From assembly GCA_009761415.1 (NCBI GenBank), contig QUOL01000008.1:806001-870000 (forward strand): a stretch of DNA of 64,000 bases, read 5' to 3'. Below are positions 37,697 to 50,051 of this stretch, in pieces. Within the stretch, counting starts at the first letter, position 1. Each line of letters starts with the position of its first letter. Both the position numbers and the translations under genes were made by a program. The notes beneath the pieces were generated by a model that made no database searches, was not told the origin of the DNA, and saw nothing but the letters and a program-made list of their open reading frames with translations. Source of the stretch: Sarcomyxa edulis (Eukaryota; Basidiomycota; Agaricomycetes; Agaricales; Mycenaceae).

Positions 37697-40600
37697 CTAC
37701 ACGGCCTCTACAGCATCCCTTCCACCTCCATTAAGACTGTCTGGAGGACCTGCGACGACCTCGCTCATGAGAGCTATTCTTGTGTCTCCATCGCGCACCA
37801 GGTCCTCCAAATCCTTCCACTGGAACTCGTAGCGTATCCGCAGGGACCTTCGAAGTGCTGCCTGTCGTTTTGCATAAGCACTCAGACCCTCGCTCTGCTG
37901 AGGACTTAGGGAAGGACGGTCTTCCCCGCGGGTTTCCCACAGCTTCTCTTGCCAGATAAAAAAGGCCGATATGCGGCGCATCTCCTCCTGCAGGAGGAGG
38001 ACTTCCTCAGACCACCGCTTGGCCCGCGCTCGCCCTCTACACCACTCTATACGAAGCGCTGTCAAACTGTGTCAGTACTTCAAGCTTGCAACAAAGAACG
38101 CGATGCGGAACGTACCATCGTTCATGCCAGGATCCTCTACCGCGTCTACCCCAACACCTGCGGTCGTCCATATCCATGACATGGTGCGTGTTCCCTCGCT
38201 ATCGTCGGCCAACCCAGTGGACATTCCCCGTACATCAGCGTCGGTGAGTATTTTCAAGCTCGTCTCCCAATGCCGCGGCTTCTCCAGTAGTCTCCCTAAT
38301 TTTTCCATCGCCGCTCGAGCCTGTCGGTACCTAACCGCGGAAGCTTGAATTTTGGAACTCATCTTCTGGATTGCCACATTGGACTTTGTGTTTTGTGCAA
38401 CTCCCCTGGAGAACCGGTCTTTGAAGTGATATTGGTAAGTACGCAGTCGGAGGTCTTGGCGCATGGAATGTAAGGCATCGTATGCCTGTCCTTCCCGCAA
38501 ACGAAACTCGTAGTCCAGAAAGCGACGATCGCATGGAACCTGGTCGCAAATTTGAGATGGCAGAAGAAGAGGGATATTATGGGTTGCAAACGGTGGCGTT
38601 CCTTCGGGTGCATTTCGTGCAGTAGCCTCGCGTAGTTGAGCGACACTAGGGACGTAGAGGGTTTGAAGCTCAATCCATGCTTCAATCTTCCGGCGAAGGC
38701 TGTTTGTCCGCTCTGCAACGAGTGTACGATCTCTCGAGGTGGAGTGTTCTCCTAATGCAGCTATATCAGTGGCAAGGCGGACTCTTCCAAGGAGACATTG
38801 TCAGCCTTTAGCATCACAGCGATTAGAGATTATACGCACTGCTGTTTCTCTAATTCAAGTCCGTTTGCAACCATAATCGTGGGATGCACGTCTCGATGAA
38901 TAGTCAGATGAGGCTCAGAGGCGACGCTCTCTGCGAGTGCTAGACGGACATCGTGTTGAGTCAAGGCTGTATCCTCATCAGTACTTGTGGCTTGATTGTC
39001 AACTTGTTATAACTCACTTTTGACCACTGTTTGGAAAGGATTCGGATTTGTATTGTCCTCCTCCCAGAGCTCAACAGCACAAGTCCATTGTTCGGTCATT
39101 GCCTTCGGTAGAGCTTGCTCAAATTCGTGGAAAGCCACTACAAGCTCTGTCCGCTTAGGAACAGCTACGTGCATCTTCTTCAGCATAACATTGCCTAATG
39201 ACGCGGTCAGTAAGATATTTTTCGAAGGAAATAAGGGACTCACCAAGCGCAATGATCTTCTTCCAATTCCAGTCATTGAAGTGGTCATCGAGGGTATCAC
39301 GTCTAGACCCTGGACCCATCTCCTTCGTGCTTCCAGCAAGCCGATTAGCGTCGGCCCATCCCCGCTCGGGTGCCTCACCATCCGTTCGCCCTACACCTTT
39401 GGTCAAGTTGAAGGAAAATGCGATGTTGCAGGCTTCGATGTGCGCGGGAAGATGGAACTTGGGGACCACAAAAACGATACAGGCCATGCCTGCGAGGACT
39501 TGCTTTGAGTGAGGAAATATAGACATACGTTCCCATATTTTCTTGCTCCACTGGCAAGCAATGTCATATGAGACGACTAGATTGCGAAGTTTTGTTCCCT
39601 CGAGACTGCTAAAGAACATGTAGTCCATGTTCAAGTATCTAGGCATAATGAGTTAATCCGATGTCCCCGGTAGAAACTCGAACAAAGCATACCGTTCCCC
39701 CTTCTGGAGATCGCCAACTCCAAGCGGTCTCTTCATGTTATGGCGTGCACAGTCAATTGTTCCAATGCCAGACGCCGCCGTGCCACGAGATTCACGGTCT
39801 GGTTTATTGACCGCATCGTGGGATACACAAGTACTTCGCTGCAATACAACCTCAGCACACCAATAGATACAAATAATTTGAATGTGCATACCTCTTGCTT
39901 TTGGTCCCAGTACAATGCTAGATGCCGCTTATACCCCGTTTCCTCGACAAAAAATGCCCACCCGTTACTCAACCCTGGGTCAACCCTGTCACTTGAGACC
40001 ATTTTGCGGAGCAAACGAAAGTTGGCGTCAATGGCCAGGAACAACGCGTAGAGCCATCTGGAGAAGATAAGTTAGTGACACACTGACATATATACAGGAG
40101 TACAATATCATCAGTACTCACTGTTTCTCCTTGTCGGCCTCCCAATCATCCGGCAGATTTTTGTCGGGGTGCGGACATACTGGACAAAGAACAGCGCATT
40201 CCCCGGGACTAGTGCCGTTAACGCCACCAGGATCATGTCCGCGACCAGCCCGTTTCAGCATCCTCAAATTTCTGAATTCTAGTACCATGCGTAGAAACTC
40301 GGCATATCGATCCTAGGATTCACCGTCAGCTCTACAGGTCTGGATAACCATGATGAACACGTACTCGAGCTGGCTTTGGGCTCGTGTTGTTTGTTTCCCG
40401 GGCTAAGCTTCGATAAAATTCATACGCGGAGCACTTGGATTCGAACGATAGAAGCTGGAATCGTTGTAATAGGCGAAAGGTGGCAGCGGTGTTCGGAAAT
40501 CGGTCAGTGGCAGGGAAAAGGCCATAACGGAGGAGCTGCGTCGCATGGTCCTTGCTACTTTGGCAATGACAAAAGTCCAAGCCAACCTCGTGGATTCCAT

Positions 40601-41424
40601 GGGTATCAACGATCACAAAATCGTCGAGCGCGGTGCGGTAAGGATTTGGACAGGGTCGTCCTGGAGGATGCCCGAGCTGTATGCGGAGTCCGAGATGTTT
40701 CAAGCTGGTGTTTTCGAAGAAATTGCCGTTCCATGCCTAAGACAGTCAATTAGTGACAGAGAAGCCTAGGATATTAAGGGCTTAACCTACCTGAATACGA
40801 TGCAGTGGATTGAATATGTGTAGAGAAATGGTGCATTTCTCACACCACAGATCGCCACCAAAACAGTCCCTACATCTGAATTCCGCAGGGACTTCCTCAC
40901 CACAATTCCGACAAGATGAATGACTTGCGTCACCTCGTCCCTCGAGCCATAGAATGCAGGCAAGATAGGCATCTCGTTCAGCGCGCCACATGAGGAGGGG
41001 ATTGTCCTACAACATTGCTGAACGGTCAGTCAAATCTCATACAAGGACAACAAGGTGTACTCACTGAAGCGACACGTTTACGACTGGGATCCAGAACCTG
41101 ATATAGCTCTTCATCTGCGGTGGCGTCGACGAACGGATCCGAAAAGCTATCCATGCGATGGTCAATGTCGTCGTGAAGTTGGTACGAATGGGAGAGCTGT
41201 TTTTCAGGAGATACAGGCATAGGAAAGTACGAAGTGCGGTAGGCAAATTGGCCGGTCAAGCTGTTGCTTTCAACCTGCATGTGCTGGTGGTTCACAATCG
41301 GTCGTTCTTCTTCGATTTCTTCGTCGGAGTCTGCAAAAGTTTCGCGTTGAACGTCAGGTACGAAAGGTCGATTTCTTCGACCACGCTGGGGGGCTGAGCG
41401 GCCACGACGCTTCCTGGTTTCCAT
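37697..41424 (-). CDS. KDZ (Kyakuja-Dileera-Zisupton) transposase with CxC2 zinc cluster
   Basis: Starts METRKRRGRSAPQRGRRNRP, an Arg-rich tail, then an acidic stretch. The CxC2 zinc cluster follows an intron: SSCRNCGEEVPAEFRC, then RDCFGGDLWCEKC, HIFNPLHRIQ (paired Cys and His). The transposase part has GLRIQLGHPPGRPCPNPY, FVIVDTHGIHEVGLDFCHC, DRYAEFLRMVLEFRNLRMLK and GIGTIDCARHNMKRPLGVGD. Its core is NMDYMFFSSL, LVVSYDIACQWSKKIWERM, FVVPKFHLPAHIEAC and FSFNLTKGVGRTDGEAPER, followed by TKEMGPGSRRDTLDDHFNDW. These are hallmark KDZ motifs, with acidic residues expected in the RNase H-fold active site. The C-terminal third is helical and Arg-rich and ends at 37,697. About 12 introns. No frame break was seen in the core, so it may still be active. 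Confidence 0.9.
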
Positions 41425-41781
41425 GTTGTAGAAGGCTAGCAGCAAGGATAGGAAAGGTTTTGGGAGTGGAGGGGGGGGGGTCCATGTTGAGGCGCCACTT
41501 TCACCGTTCAATCAACAATCGTGAATCCAATACTGGGTCAAGATTGTAGCGATTATCGATAAACCTTCATGTGGGCCGTGAAAGCAAGATCTGAAGCGCG
41601 TGCGGCGCGCGTCTATTGTACTTCCGTATTGCTATATGCCGAAGTCATGTGATGATCGCGTACACAGATTCCTTGCACCCTTATGCGTTACTCTTCAGTC
41701 TGAGGGCGTGATACGGCACGGAAACGGCATCGATTCCTTATACCCGCCACTCAAACAAAATTACAGTGTTTGAAATACATG

Positions 41782-44209
41782 CTAAGTACCAGAAACTTTG
41801 AATATTTTTTTGCGATCGGACACAAGCTCATCGATTTTGGATATCAAAGCAAGGGAACGCTCCCATCTTCCACCGCCCATCTCATCGAATTTCCGTTTTC
41901 TCTCCTTACCACCCTGTTCTGACAAAAGAGACTTAGCAGATTTGAACCCATAATCAACCCACCGAAACAGTCCTCCAGCGCAATACTGTGTCACAGAGCA
42001 CCGCATCTCACCAGGCTGAAGTGCGGTATTACCATGATGAACAGTGGCTGAAGGGAGCAGGATCGTCGAACCCGACGGGAATTCGATCATGAGCTTGAGC
42101 TCGAACAGAATTAGATACGCACTAGTCGCGGAATTGAAACGGCCGAGGGAAGTGATAGCGCAGAAGCCGCCCGCGAGGTTGCCGGTGTCAAGGTGACAGC
42201 GGGCAACAGTGAACGGTCCACAATTGAAGGAGACAGCGGGAAATATGCTATTGGCGAAGATGTGACAGAGGTTGAAGACCCCAGTCCACAACGCACGGAG
42301 GTGCTGGGCCATCGACTGGTACGACAAAGGTTGATATTCCGCAAAGGCACCTGCAGGAGAACGGTGAGACAAGAAGCAGATACGAGAAGGTAGATACATA
42401 CAGCTCTGAAAGCCCGCAATGCGCTTCATGCATGGGTGTTGGAGCAATTGATCGAGCAGCTTCTGGTGAGCTTTGCTCTGTACCAAGTTGCCCGGGATCT
42501 ACAATCGTGTCAGCAGATAGACGAAGAAAGAAATATTGACGACAGACCCTTTGCCCTCCACCATAAGAGACACCCGTAGCTAACGCAACAAACTCCCCGC
42601 GACGATGATCGAAGGCATCCGGCTTCATCGTTTTGCGAGCCTCGTTGCCAATTTCAATCATGTCGAGGAATCCATTGTCGATCATGCCATCCCAATCGGG
42701 ATCGTCTGGATGGCCCACGCAAACGGTGATCAGGCGGCGCTGAGAGTCGATTATACCGATTGGCTTACTGGAGAGACTTAAATTAGTGAACTAAAGAAGA
42801 AGCAAGAGAAAACGAGCTTACAAGCCGTTCCAAGGAATAAACTTGAAGCCCTTTTTGTCCAGCTCTTCCCGTGTCCATACATGATCATCGTTGGTACCTG
42901 GAGCATCGCGTTTACCGGTATAACCAGGGGCGCTATGCGGGAGCGTCTCCACATCGATAGAGGCGGCAACAGAGTCCAGCTTGGGTCGAGCGGTACCTCG
43001 ACGAGGGTCAGGTTGATAGTTGTAGATATGAAAATCGGAGGTGGCGGCCTCCACGCGATCTCGTTTTCGACGTTGTTTAGAGCTAGCCTTGGAACGAGCT
43101 GCCTCAGTATCAGAGCGACGTCGGATAAGGTGCGGGGGAACAGGGTTAACGGATGGGGCAATGTGAGGGATAATATGATGGTTGTTGATTGGGCATGATT
43201 GCAAAGAGTCCTTTCGAAGTTTGGGCGCACGTCCGCCAGTACTCATGTGGGCGTATGAAGAAGCACGCTTGCGACGTTTCGAGTTGGTAGGTGATAGGAC
43301 TGGGAGAGCTGACGGAACTAGGGGGGATGATAGAATTGGGGAAGGGAGAGGCTCAGATGTAACTTCGAGGCCATCAGCGTCCTCTCCATTGCAGTCGAGC
43401 TTCCAGGTTTCCGCCTGAACAGAATTCCGGAAGATGGTTGTGATATCGAGAGATGCGGGTACCGGAGCAGGGACAATACTGCAGGCTAATCGGACAAGCG
43501 AGCCGAGATTGTATGGACCGAATGAACATCTGGCGCGGGTGCGGCTCGACGGTCCAAGGGAGTCCTATGTAAGATGTCAGTCTCGACAATATGCACAAGA
43601 AGTGGTGCGGTAGGGAGACGTACGGAGAGGGAATGAGACATTGGGGCGTTCTTTACAGCCTGATATAAACATGGAGGTGTCAGCCGTGCAGTATTTGATG
43701 ACTTCAGAAAGCTTACCTTATGAAAGACGAAGCGGGCAGAAGGCTGCAAAGAACGATCAAGTGCTAAGGAAAAGGAAAAGAATTCAGGACAAGTACTTCA
43801 GAGAATAGAAGAACACTTACGACATGAACCCTGTAGAAAGTCAGGAACGCGCCTGTAGAAAAAGAACAAGAGCATAATAAGCATGGGATATAAAAAAGGA
43901 GCCACGAGTCCGTACACTGGTCGCGTGCATGCGGTAAAGCTCTGCGTACCAGTGTACGGACAAGACCAGAAACAGTCACTTACGGAGTTGAGTGCGGATG
44001 TCGATGTTAGACCTGAAAGAACAATAAAAAACGTGCATTAGCATAGTGTAAGGCAAGACGAGAAGAAATTAAACCACGACGACGCCAGTTGACTCCACAA
44101 CCAAGGTATCAGCATGCCTGAAGAGATATCCCCAGTGGTAGTCGGTTCTCTGCACGTAGATTAGAACCACCGAGGTGGAACGGTAATTGGCAGTGAGGTT
44201 GACTCGCCA
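41782..44209 (-). CDS. TET/JBP-like 2-oxoglutarate/Fe(II) dioxygenase (2OG-FeII_Oxy_6 type); 5' end unresolved
   Basis: Fungal dioxygenase of the TET/JBP group, whose studied members oxidise 5-methylcytosine in DNA. The core reads GHPDDPDWDGMIDNGFLDMI, RRGEFVALATGVSYGGGQR, VPGNLVQSKAHQKLLDQLL and AFAEYQPLSYQSMAQHLRAL. The iron-binding H-x-D is in ARCHLDTGNLAGGFCAITSL. ELKLMIEFPSGSTILLPSAT leads to the distal iron His (VHHGN) and a likely 2-oxoglutarate-binding Arg in GEMRCSVTQYCAGGLFRWVD. All key residues are present. Upstream exons splice well through AVKNAPMSHSLS, PSARFVFHK, AFLTFYRVHV, SNIDIRTQL and TDYHWGYLFRHADTLV; the true start may lie further up (44.2-44.9 kb). It is transcribed in the same direction as the transposase, about 360 bases upstream of it. 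Confidence 0.83.
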
Positions 44210-46976
44210 CTAGGTAGCACGACAGACAAGCAGAACATGGCTGCAGAAGCGCATGGACATCGACGACGATGAAAAAAACCCTTGTCCCACCCTCGCAACT
44301 CGTCGCGTGCCTCTGGTAAGGCTCAGCGTACAGACGCGTGGGGGGACTGAGGGGAAAAAACTGAAATCAAGAGGAATGGGACATACCAAGGTGGGGAGAG
44401 GATGGCAAGAGGTTAGGAGTTCGGACAGACGATTGCGGAATGATATGGCATCGGAGACAGAAGGAGTGGAAGCGGAGACGGATGACACCGGGCAAATCGA
44501 TATCCAATGAGTATCGCATGGACGTGGAGCTCTCGCTGGCTCACGACGGCTGGAGCATCGATAACCATCCGAAAGTCTACGGGCTGACTTTACCCTCACT
44601 GACAATTGGGTGATGCGTCATATCAAATAGGTGTATTTCAAGTCGCTGAACAGACCTTGTGCTACTTCGCATAATATGTACCCCCACCTCGCAGTCTACC
44701 GCTCTTCTCCACTCCTGTACTTGTTTGTCGTGATGCGGTGGTGTCCCGGACGGCTTTCCTCGTTTCCTTGGCGTGGAATGTGGCCAACGGACAACGATGG
44801 ATGGGCTGAAGCTGGCATTGTCAGGTAATATACAAAGCTGATGAACGGAACGACGTACCTAGTTGTCGCGTAGATCCTTGATGCAAGGGTGTGCGCCACA
44901 AATCTTTGAGAAAGCTGGATGATACGTACAATATCCCGATTTCAGAATCCCGCACAATGCAATGCTGGGACTTCCTCGAAGCTTCGAGATGATCGTACGT
45001 CTTGGTGCGCTAGCGGAATGCGGGTTGTAGATGTGCATGGCAAGCGTTCGAGATGAGACCTGTCGAGGAAGGAATCAGTACCGTACCCCCAATAGATGGA
45101 GAGAGAAGATACATTAACACACCAACATTGATTAGGATTGATTCCAAGGGAGTTTCCGAGTTGTTTCTCCTGTGAATACATGAGCGAGCGTGGTGTAGCA
45201 AAAAAATCAGGAACGTACCATTGCCCCGAGCATCATCATTTACTTTGAGATCAAGACAAGAGAGAGGGACTTTGAATTCGAGAAATAAGAAAAAGATTGA
45301 TGGACTGCCACCCGCAATGGGGGGTCGCGGGTGGCAGTAGAAGTTCACCGCTGCAGCCGTCGACGACGGTGACTCGGAATCGGGATTTGGAAGCAGTGGT
45401 CTCACCACGTGACTACTTCACGCGACGCGACAGCACTGAATGTTCGCGATATCTACATATTACTTGTGATTCTTGCGCGTCCGAGATCTCAAAAGTGGTA
45501 TTCTGTTGAGTTGTGTATTCCGAGAGTTTGCTATTCGGTTACTGACTTGTTTGCATTCTCTGATGTCTCACAGTAGTGCGTCCCAGTGCCTACAACGTGG
45601 AACCGCCCAACATCCGTGGAATGCCCCGCCATGAAGTATTTGCGTCGACTCGAATAACTCTCCAATTCAGTCAAAACTGATTGACGTATGCATGACTCCC
45701 ATCACTCAGATCGTGCGTCAAAGTTGTTGACTCGGATTTGGCTATCAATCTCCGCAATATTAGTGTGGCAGGAGATGCTCGCTCGTATTGTTGCATCTGT
45801 ATTGGTATCATTCAGCTTAGATATATGTAACTACGTACCTACACGAATCGCTGTAGATTCCAACGTAACAAACCATGGTCCCCAAGCTACTTACTCAATG
45901 TTCGCGATATCAACTTTGCAAGAACTGCTCGTTGACGGTGTCGCATCCATGATGCCTCAGTAGGTCCAGCTATATGTAACGACTTACTTACACCAATCCT
46001 TGCAGATCTCGAGGGGGCAAGCACACTCCCCAGGCTACTTGAACAATGTTCGCGATATTGGCCTCGCGAAAGATGATCAGTCGCGTTATTGAGATGGTAT
46101 TGCAATCAAGTGGTGGCTGTATATGTATTGGATCAGATTGCATGAAATTGGATCATGAGAGTACTCGGTAGTTGTCCTACTCTCTGTACAAGTCGAACAT
46201 ACACCTGTTTGGTAAGTTGAGTCGCGGCGATCACTGTCGATCACTGGCAATCACTTGGACTCACCAACATTTTCATCCGCATTTCGGGATAACTGAGCAC
46301 CCTCTCGATGCTCCTGTTGCAAACCTGCTTAGACTGAATGATTTGTGAGTGCATCTTTGAGGCTTACCACTTTCGGACTAAACCACAATTTGGTGAAACT
46401 GTTCACAGTGACACTCGAGTTCGAGGTTTGTGTTTTCTCCCAGGTAAGCTGTCAGCACAACTCTTCATCTTATCGGGCTTCGACAGTTATTAACATTAGC
46501 TTTGATACATCATGTGCATACAACAAGTGGTTATGCTCTACGAACTCTTGCCAATACTTCAGTTCGCTGCAGCAGTACACCGCTAGTGTGTTCGCGATAT
46601 CAGAGCAGTACGCAGTATGTTCTGCACCCCGTTCGGTGATAGTTTCGTAAGTACGTCTTTGCATACCGAAGACTACTTCCCAAATGCTCAGGCGGAGCAG
46701 ATCATATCAATCCCTTCATAACCACGAGATGAATTATGTTCGCGATATTTGTCTGGTGCGTGCAAATAACATCTCAACTATGGGAACCGTATGCGAAAGA
46801 ACACACTTCTGCTGATATTCAACTCATATCTCAATAACAATGCCCTCTAGGTTTGGTTTTGTAGTTTCCATAGCCATGACAAGTGTCCAGGAGGACATCG
46901 GAAACCGGGTAACACGAGACCCAGACGCAAAAACCAATGCGACCACTGCAAGTCTTATTCTCATTCTCACCACACG
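44210..46976. other. 2.8 kb intergenic zone inside the KDZ transposon
   Basis: Lies between the dioxygenase (minus) and the basic-motif gene (plus). The left part, to about 44,900, may hold further first exons of the dioxygenase (for example a frame with SASTPSVSDAISFRNRLSEL at about 44,420-44,480). The right part holds the 11-base repeats listed separately. No independent gene was recognised. Confidence 0.45.
45442..46748 (+). repeat. Five copies of GTTCGCGATAT in a divergent promoter region
   Basis: Exact 11-base copies at 45,442, 45,900, 46,048, 46,590 and 46,738 (starts). The second and third sit in a longer diverged unit of about 148 bases, with shared words such as TATATGTAAC and CTACTT..CAATGTTCGCGATAT. 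Each core contains the palindrome TCGCGA with two CpG sites. Confidence 0.75.
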
Positions 46977-48248
46977 ATGCGTTCTCCGGCTGAGAAAAAA
47001 GAAGCTCACCGCATTGCATGTGCAAAGTATAATGCAAAGTAAGTCTTAAGAACGCCCTTGCAGACGCATCTGTATGACGCTGAGTCTTGTATAGAAATCA
47101 CGAAGTGTTGAAAGAACAAGCAAGAATCAGAATGGCAAAGTACACTGGTTGCCTTGTGACTTCATACTCTATCTTATACACTTTTTCAGGTCTAGAAAGC
47201 AAAAGAAAGAGACTTCGGAGCGAGCAAGACAGCCACCAAAGTCTCTCAAAAAACCTACAGCTTCCAAACCCAGACGAAGATCTCGAACATTGCGCAAGTC
47301 TGAACCACTTCCATCTGGACCGCCCTCGGTGCTATCCACTCCTATTCACCAGATACCTCCCAAGTTTCGCAAGTCCGAGTCGCGACCCTCCCTTACTGGC
47401 ACACAAAGTAACGAACTGCCCCACTGTCCCGATATCTACAGCTCCTCCGAGTCGATCCACGAACAGACATCGCTTGCCCAACTCGTTCAATCAAACAAAT
47501 CCGTCCGTTCACCATCCGCGGTGTCTTGGACCACCGATGATTATCTGAATTATTTCAAAACTTCGACTCCTGAGAGGTAAGTACACTCTAACCTCTCAAA
47601 TATGGATCAGATATCTCACACAGGATATTTGACAGGGATCATACATCTACTAGTGTTCGAGGTTCAACGTCAGACCCGGATGAGTTCTTGAGTCTCTACG
47701 ACGACGATTACCCTTCGTATGTACTCCTCCATGGCCTCGCCACATCAGAATTGACTGAAGACATGTTCAGAACCGTTAGCACTCCTCCACCTCTAGACTT
47801 GCGGGCCATAGCAAAGTACGTCCTTCAGACCCTAGACAGAAGGCCATACTTAGACATGTACTTACACAGAAAACATTTTCCGTGGGTTGTTGACCAAACA
47901 CCCCCTCGGAAAGAGCCTCCGAGGTGTTTAATCTGGTGTCTTAAGCTGATAGGGCACCTTACTGATATTCGTCTTAGACAAAGACATGATTCACCGTACC
48001 AACACCCCTCCTCCAAGGAACTCGATGACGGGGGCTATGACAGCAGTGTGTCTGACTCTTTTGCTCATCCAAGATTTGCCCCAGAATTCGCCAACCTCGA
48101 CCGTTTCGTTCTCGATGACCATCTACTCGTGCCTGCGGACAGCAACGCGAGCAACACCGACATAGATCTCCAGGACGAGGCACTCAATCTGTCTGATGAT
48201 CCGGATTTCGAATTTCGAAAGGAGTGGGAGCTTCGCTACGGATTGTAA
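46977..48248 (+). CDS. Uncharacterised protein with N-terminal basic (KEQARxRMAKYR-type) segment
   Basis: I do not recognise a named domain. Exon 1 reads MRSPAEKKEAHRIACAKYNA, exon 2 NHEVLKEQARIRMAKY, exon 3 RKQKKETSERARQPPKSLKK. Together these form a Lys/Arg/Ala-rich helix like the basic leader repeated in many basidiomycete transposon-linked proteins. The middle is Ser/Pro rich and probably disordered. The last exon (from about 47,637) has SLYDDDYPSYVLLHGLATSE, then DLRAIAKYVLQTLDRRPYLD and RCLIWCLKLIGHLTDIRLRQ, and an acidic tail ending EWELRYGL. Stop at 48,246-48,248. DNA binding by the basic part is only an inference. It lies within the KDZ transposon and is likely cargo. Confidence 0.68.
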
Positions 48249-48487
48249 AATAAAGGCACTTTCGTTGATTATCTAGATACTTGTTTGCAATTTATTTGAC
48301 TTAAGGAGCATCTATAAGTATCTTATATTTCAGCAGATCGAATGATTATTTGTGCGTATTTGAACTTGGGGATAACACCCTCATTGACGCCCTTCTGGGA
48401 TATCACCTTGGGACTCGGAACGAGGGAAGGCATCCAAGGGACTGGCTGATTCAAATCCCACATGATACAAGACTGTCAGACCGTAAA

Positions 48488-49766
48488 CTAGGCTATGTAC
48501 TGGATTCCGTTATTGTACCACGCCCTCGCGTATGCATCGAGGGCTTCCCCGAGCGATGCATGCTTTTTGTAAATCGCACACGAGACACGAGTCACGAGTG
48601 GTGAAACCTCATCCCTTGATCGAATGTTAGCAATCAAGTCTATCTTTGAAAAAATGGACGCACCAGTGTCCATATATCCCAGGAGCTTTACCTGCCGAGA
48701 CAACGTACCATTTCCCATCCGGCGAGGTGAGCGTCTGTACGAGATCGACCATTTCGCCAGGGTCTATCAAACGAGGACGACGACGTGGAAGAGCAAAGAC
48801 TGAGTTAGAGGGACCTGCAGAAGCATTGGCAACAGGAACAGAGGGATTGTTGATGGGGGCCGGAATATTCCCAATAGAAGTTGAACCTGCCGACACATGA
48901 GAAAACTTTCATCACAATGACAAATGGATAATCAATATGAAATAGCTAACCTTGGGAAGCTATGTTACCAAGAACGAACCCGGAATCTTCCGCTGAGACG
49001 GCCAGAGCAGCTGTGATACATCAGATCCCTGTGGCAAAGTATACGATCAAAGATACTCACGGATAGGAGAACCAACGAGTGTCGCAGAAGATGAAGCAGG
49101 AGTTGTGCCATTATCGACGTCTATGATCTAGTATCAGTAACCAGGTATGGACAGTCCAAAAGATGAACTCACCCGCGTCAAGAGTAACCGCAGCTGCAGT
49201 AGAGGAGTCGATGGCATCAACGGTCTGAGCAGGGGAAGTAGCAGGTATGGTAGAAGCAGCGACAACATCGAACTCAAGGGGGCGCGTAATGGCAGACCCA
49301 ATGGCTCCAGAGGAGCTGGGCCTGACGGTGGGTGCCATGACACGTCCGACTGCAGACACAAGGGTATGTTCAATGACAGGCACAACGACCGGTTCGGCGA
49401 CAATCGTGACGGTGGACTGGACGGCGGGCTCGACGTCGGGTATACCAGCCCGAAGCTGAGGCGATTCTGTTGTTGGAGCAGGAAGTTCAACAACAGGTGC
49501 AGTAGCTGACTGGAGTAACTCACCGACTCTAATGGGAGGCTGCGCCGTGGATTCGACGGGACAATCATCGATGACATCCTTTCCAAGTTCTGTGGCCAAT
49601 GAGTCAGAACACGGTGTTATCCATATAGAGAGAACTTACGGCGGGGAGCCAACCTTTCTAAGATCGCAGACTGAGTCAGAGCAATCTGCGAAAGAGCCAG
49701 TGCAATGGCGGCCAACGAGGATGCGTTGGACACATCATCGTTGCGCGCAGTTGCTTTGAGCTCCAT
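48488..49766 (-). CDS. Protein with RNase H1 N-terminal (viroplasmin-like) domain
   Basis: The N-terminus MELKATARNDDVSNASSLAA (helical) leads into a long, low-complexity Thr/Val/Ala/Pro stretch (about 49,150-49,590). After further exons comes PRRRPRLIDPGEMVDLVQTL. The domain follows: GKWYVVSAGKAPGIYGHW, an intron, then the second half VSCAIYKKHASLGEALDAYA. This matches the small hybrid-binding domain at the start of eukaryotic RNase H1 (Y-V-V...G..P-G-I-Y..W...Y..H..L..A). No RNase H catalytic domain is present. Such stand-alone domains are common in agaricomycete mobile DNA. RNA:DNA or dsRNA binding is inferred from the family. Start at 49,764-49,766; stop at 48,488-48,490. Confidence 0.72.
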
Positions 49767-50051
49767 GGAAGGCAGACAAACAGGGGGAAATGGTAGATCA
49801 ACCTGACGAAAAGATCAGAGAAGTGTGGTATAAATATCCGAGTCGGAGCGGGCCCCGAACTGCTCGGATGCAATACGGAACCTCAACTTACATTCCGTCC
49901 GTCGATCATCGATCTTCAGAATCTACGCGAGATCACAGCCGTTCATCCTTGGTTCAGCCGCTCAGAGCTCAGTAATACATCACTGCTAGTTCTGAGCTCG
50001 ATGATATATTACAGCTGTTGCTGCAATGTCTGTGATTTTTTTCCGACTCCT

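Noticed and set aside
45442..46748. CRISPR-like array from the repeated 11-base word
   Set aside because: Spacing is irregular (148 to 542 bases), copies are short, and the DNA is eukaryotic.
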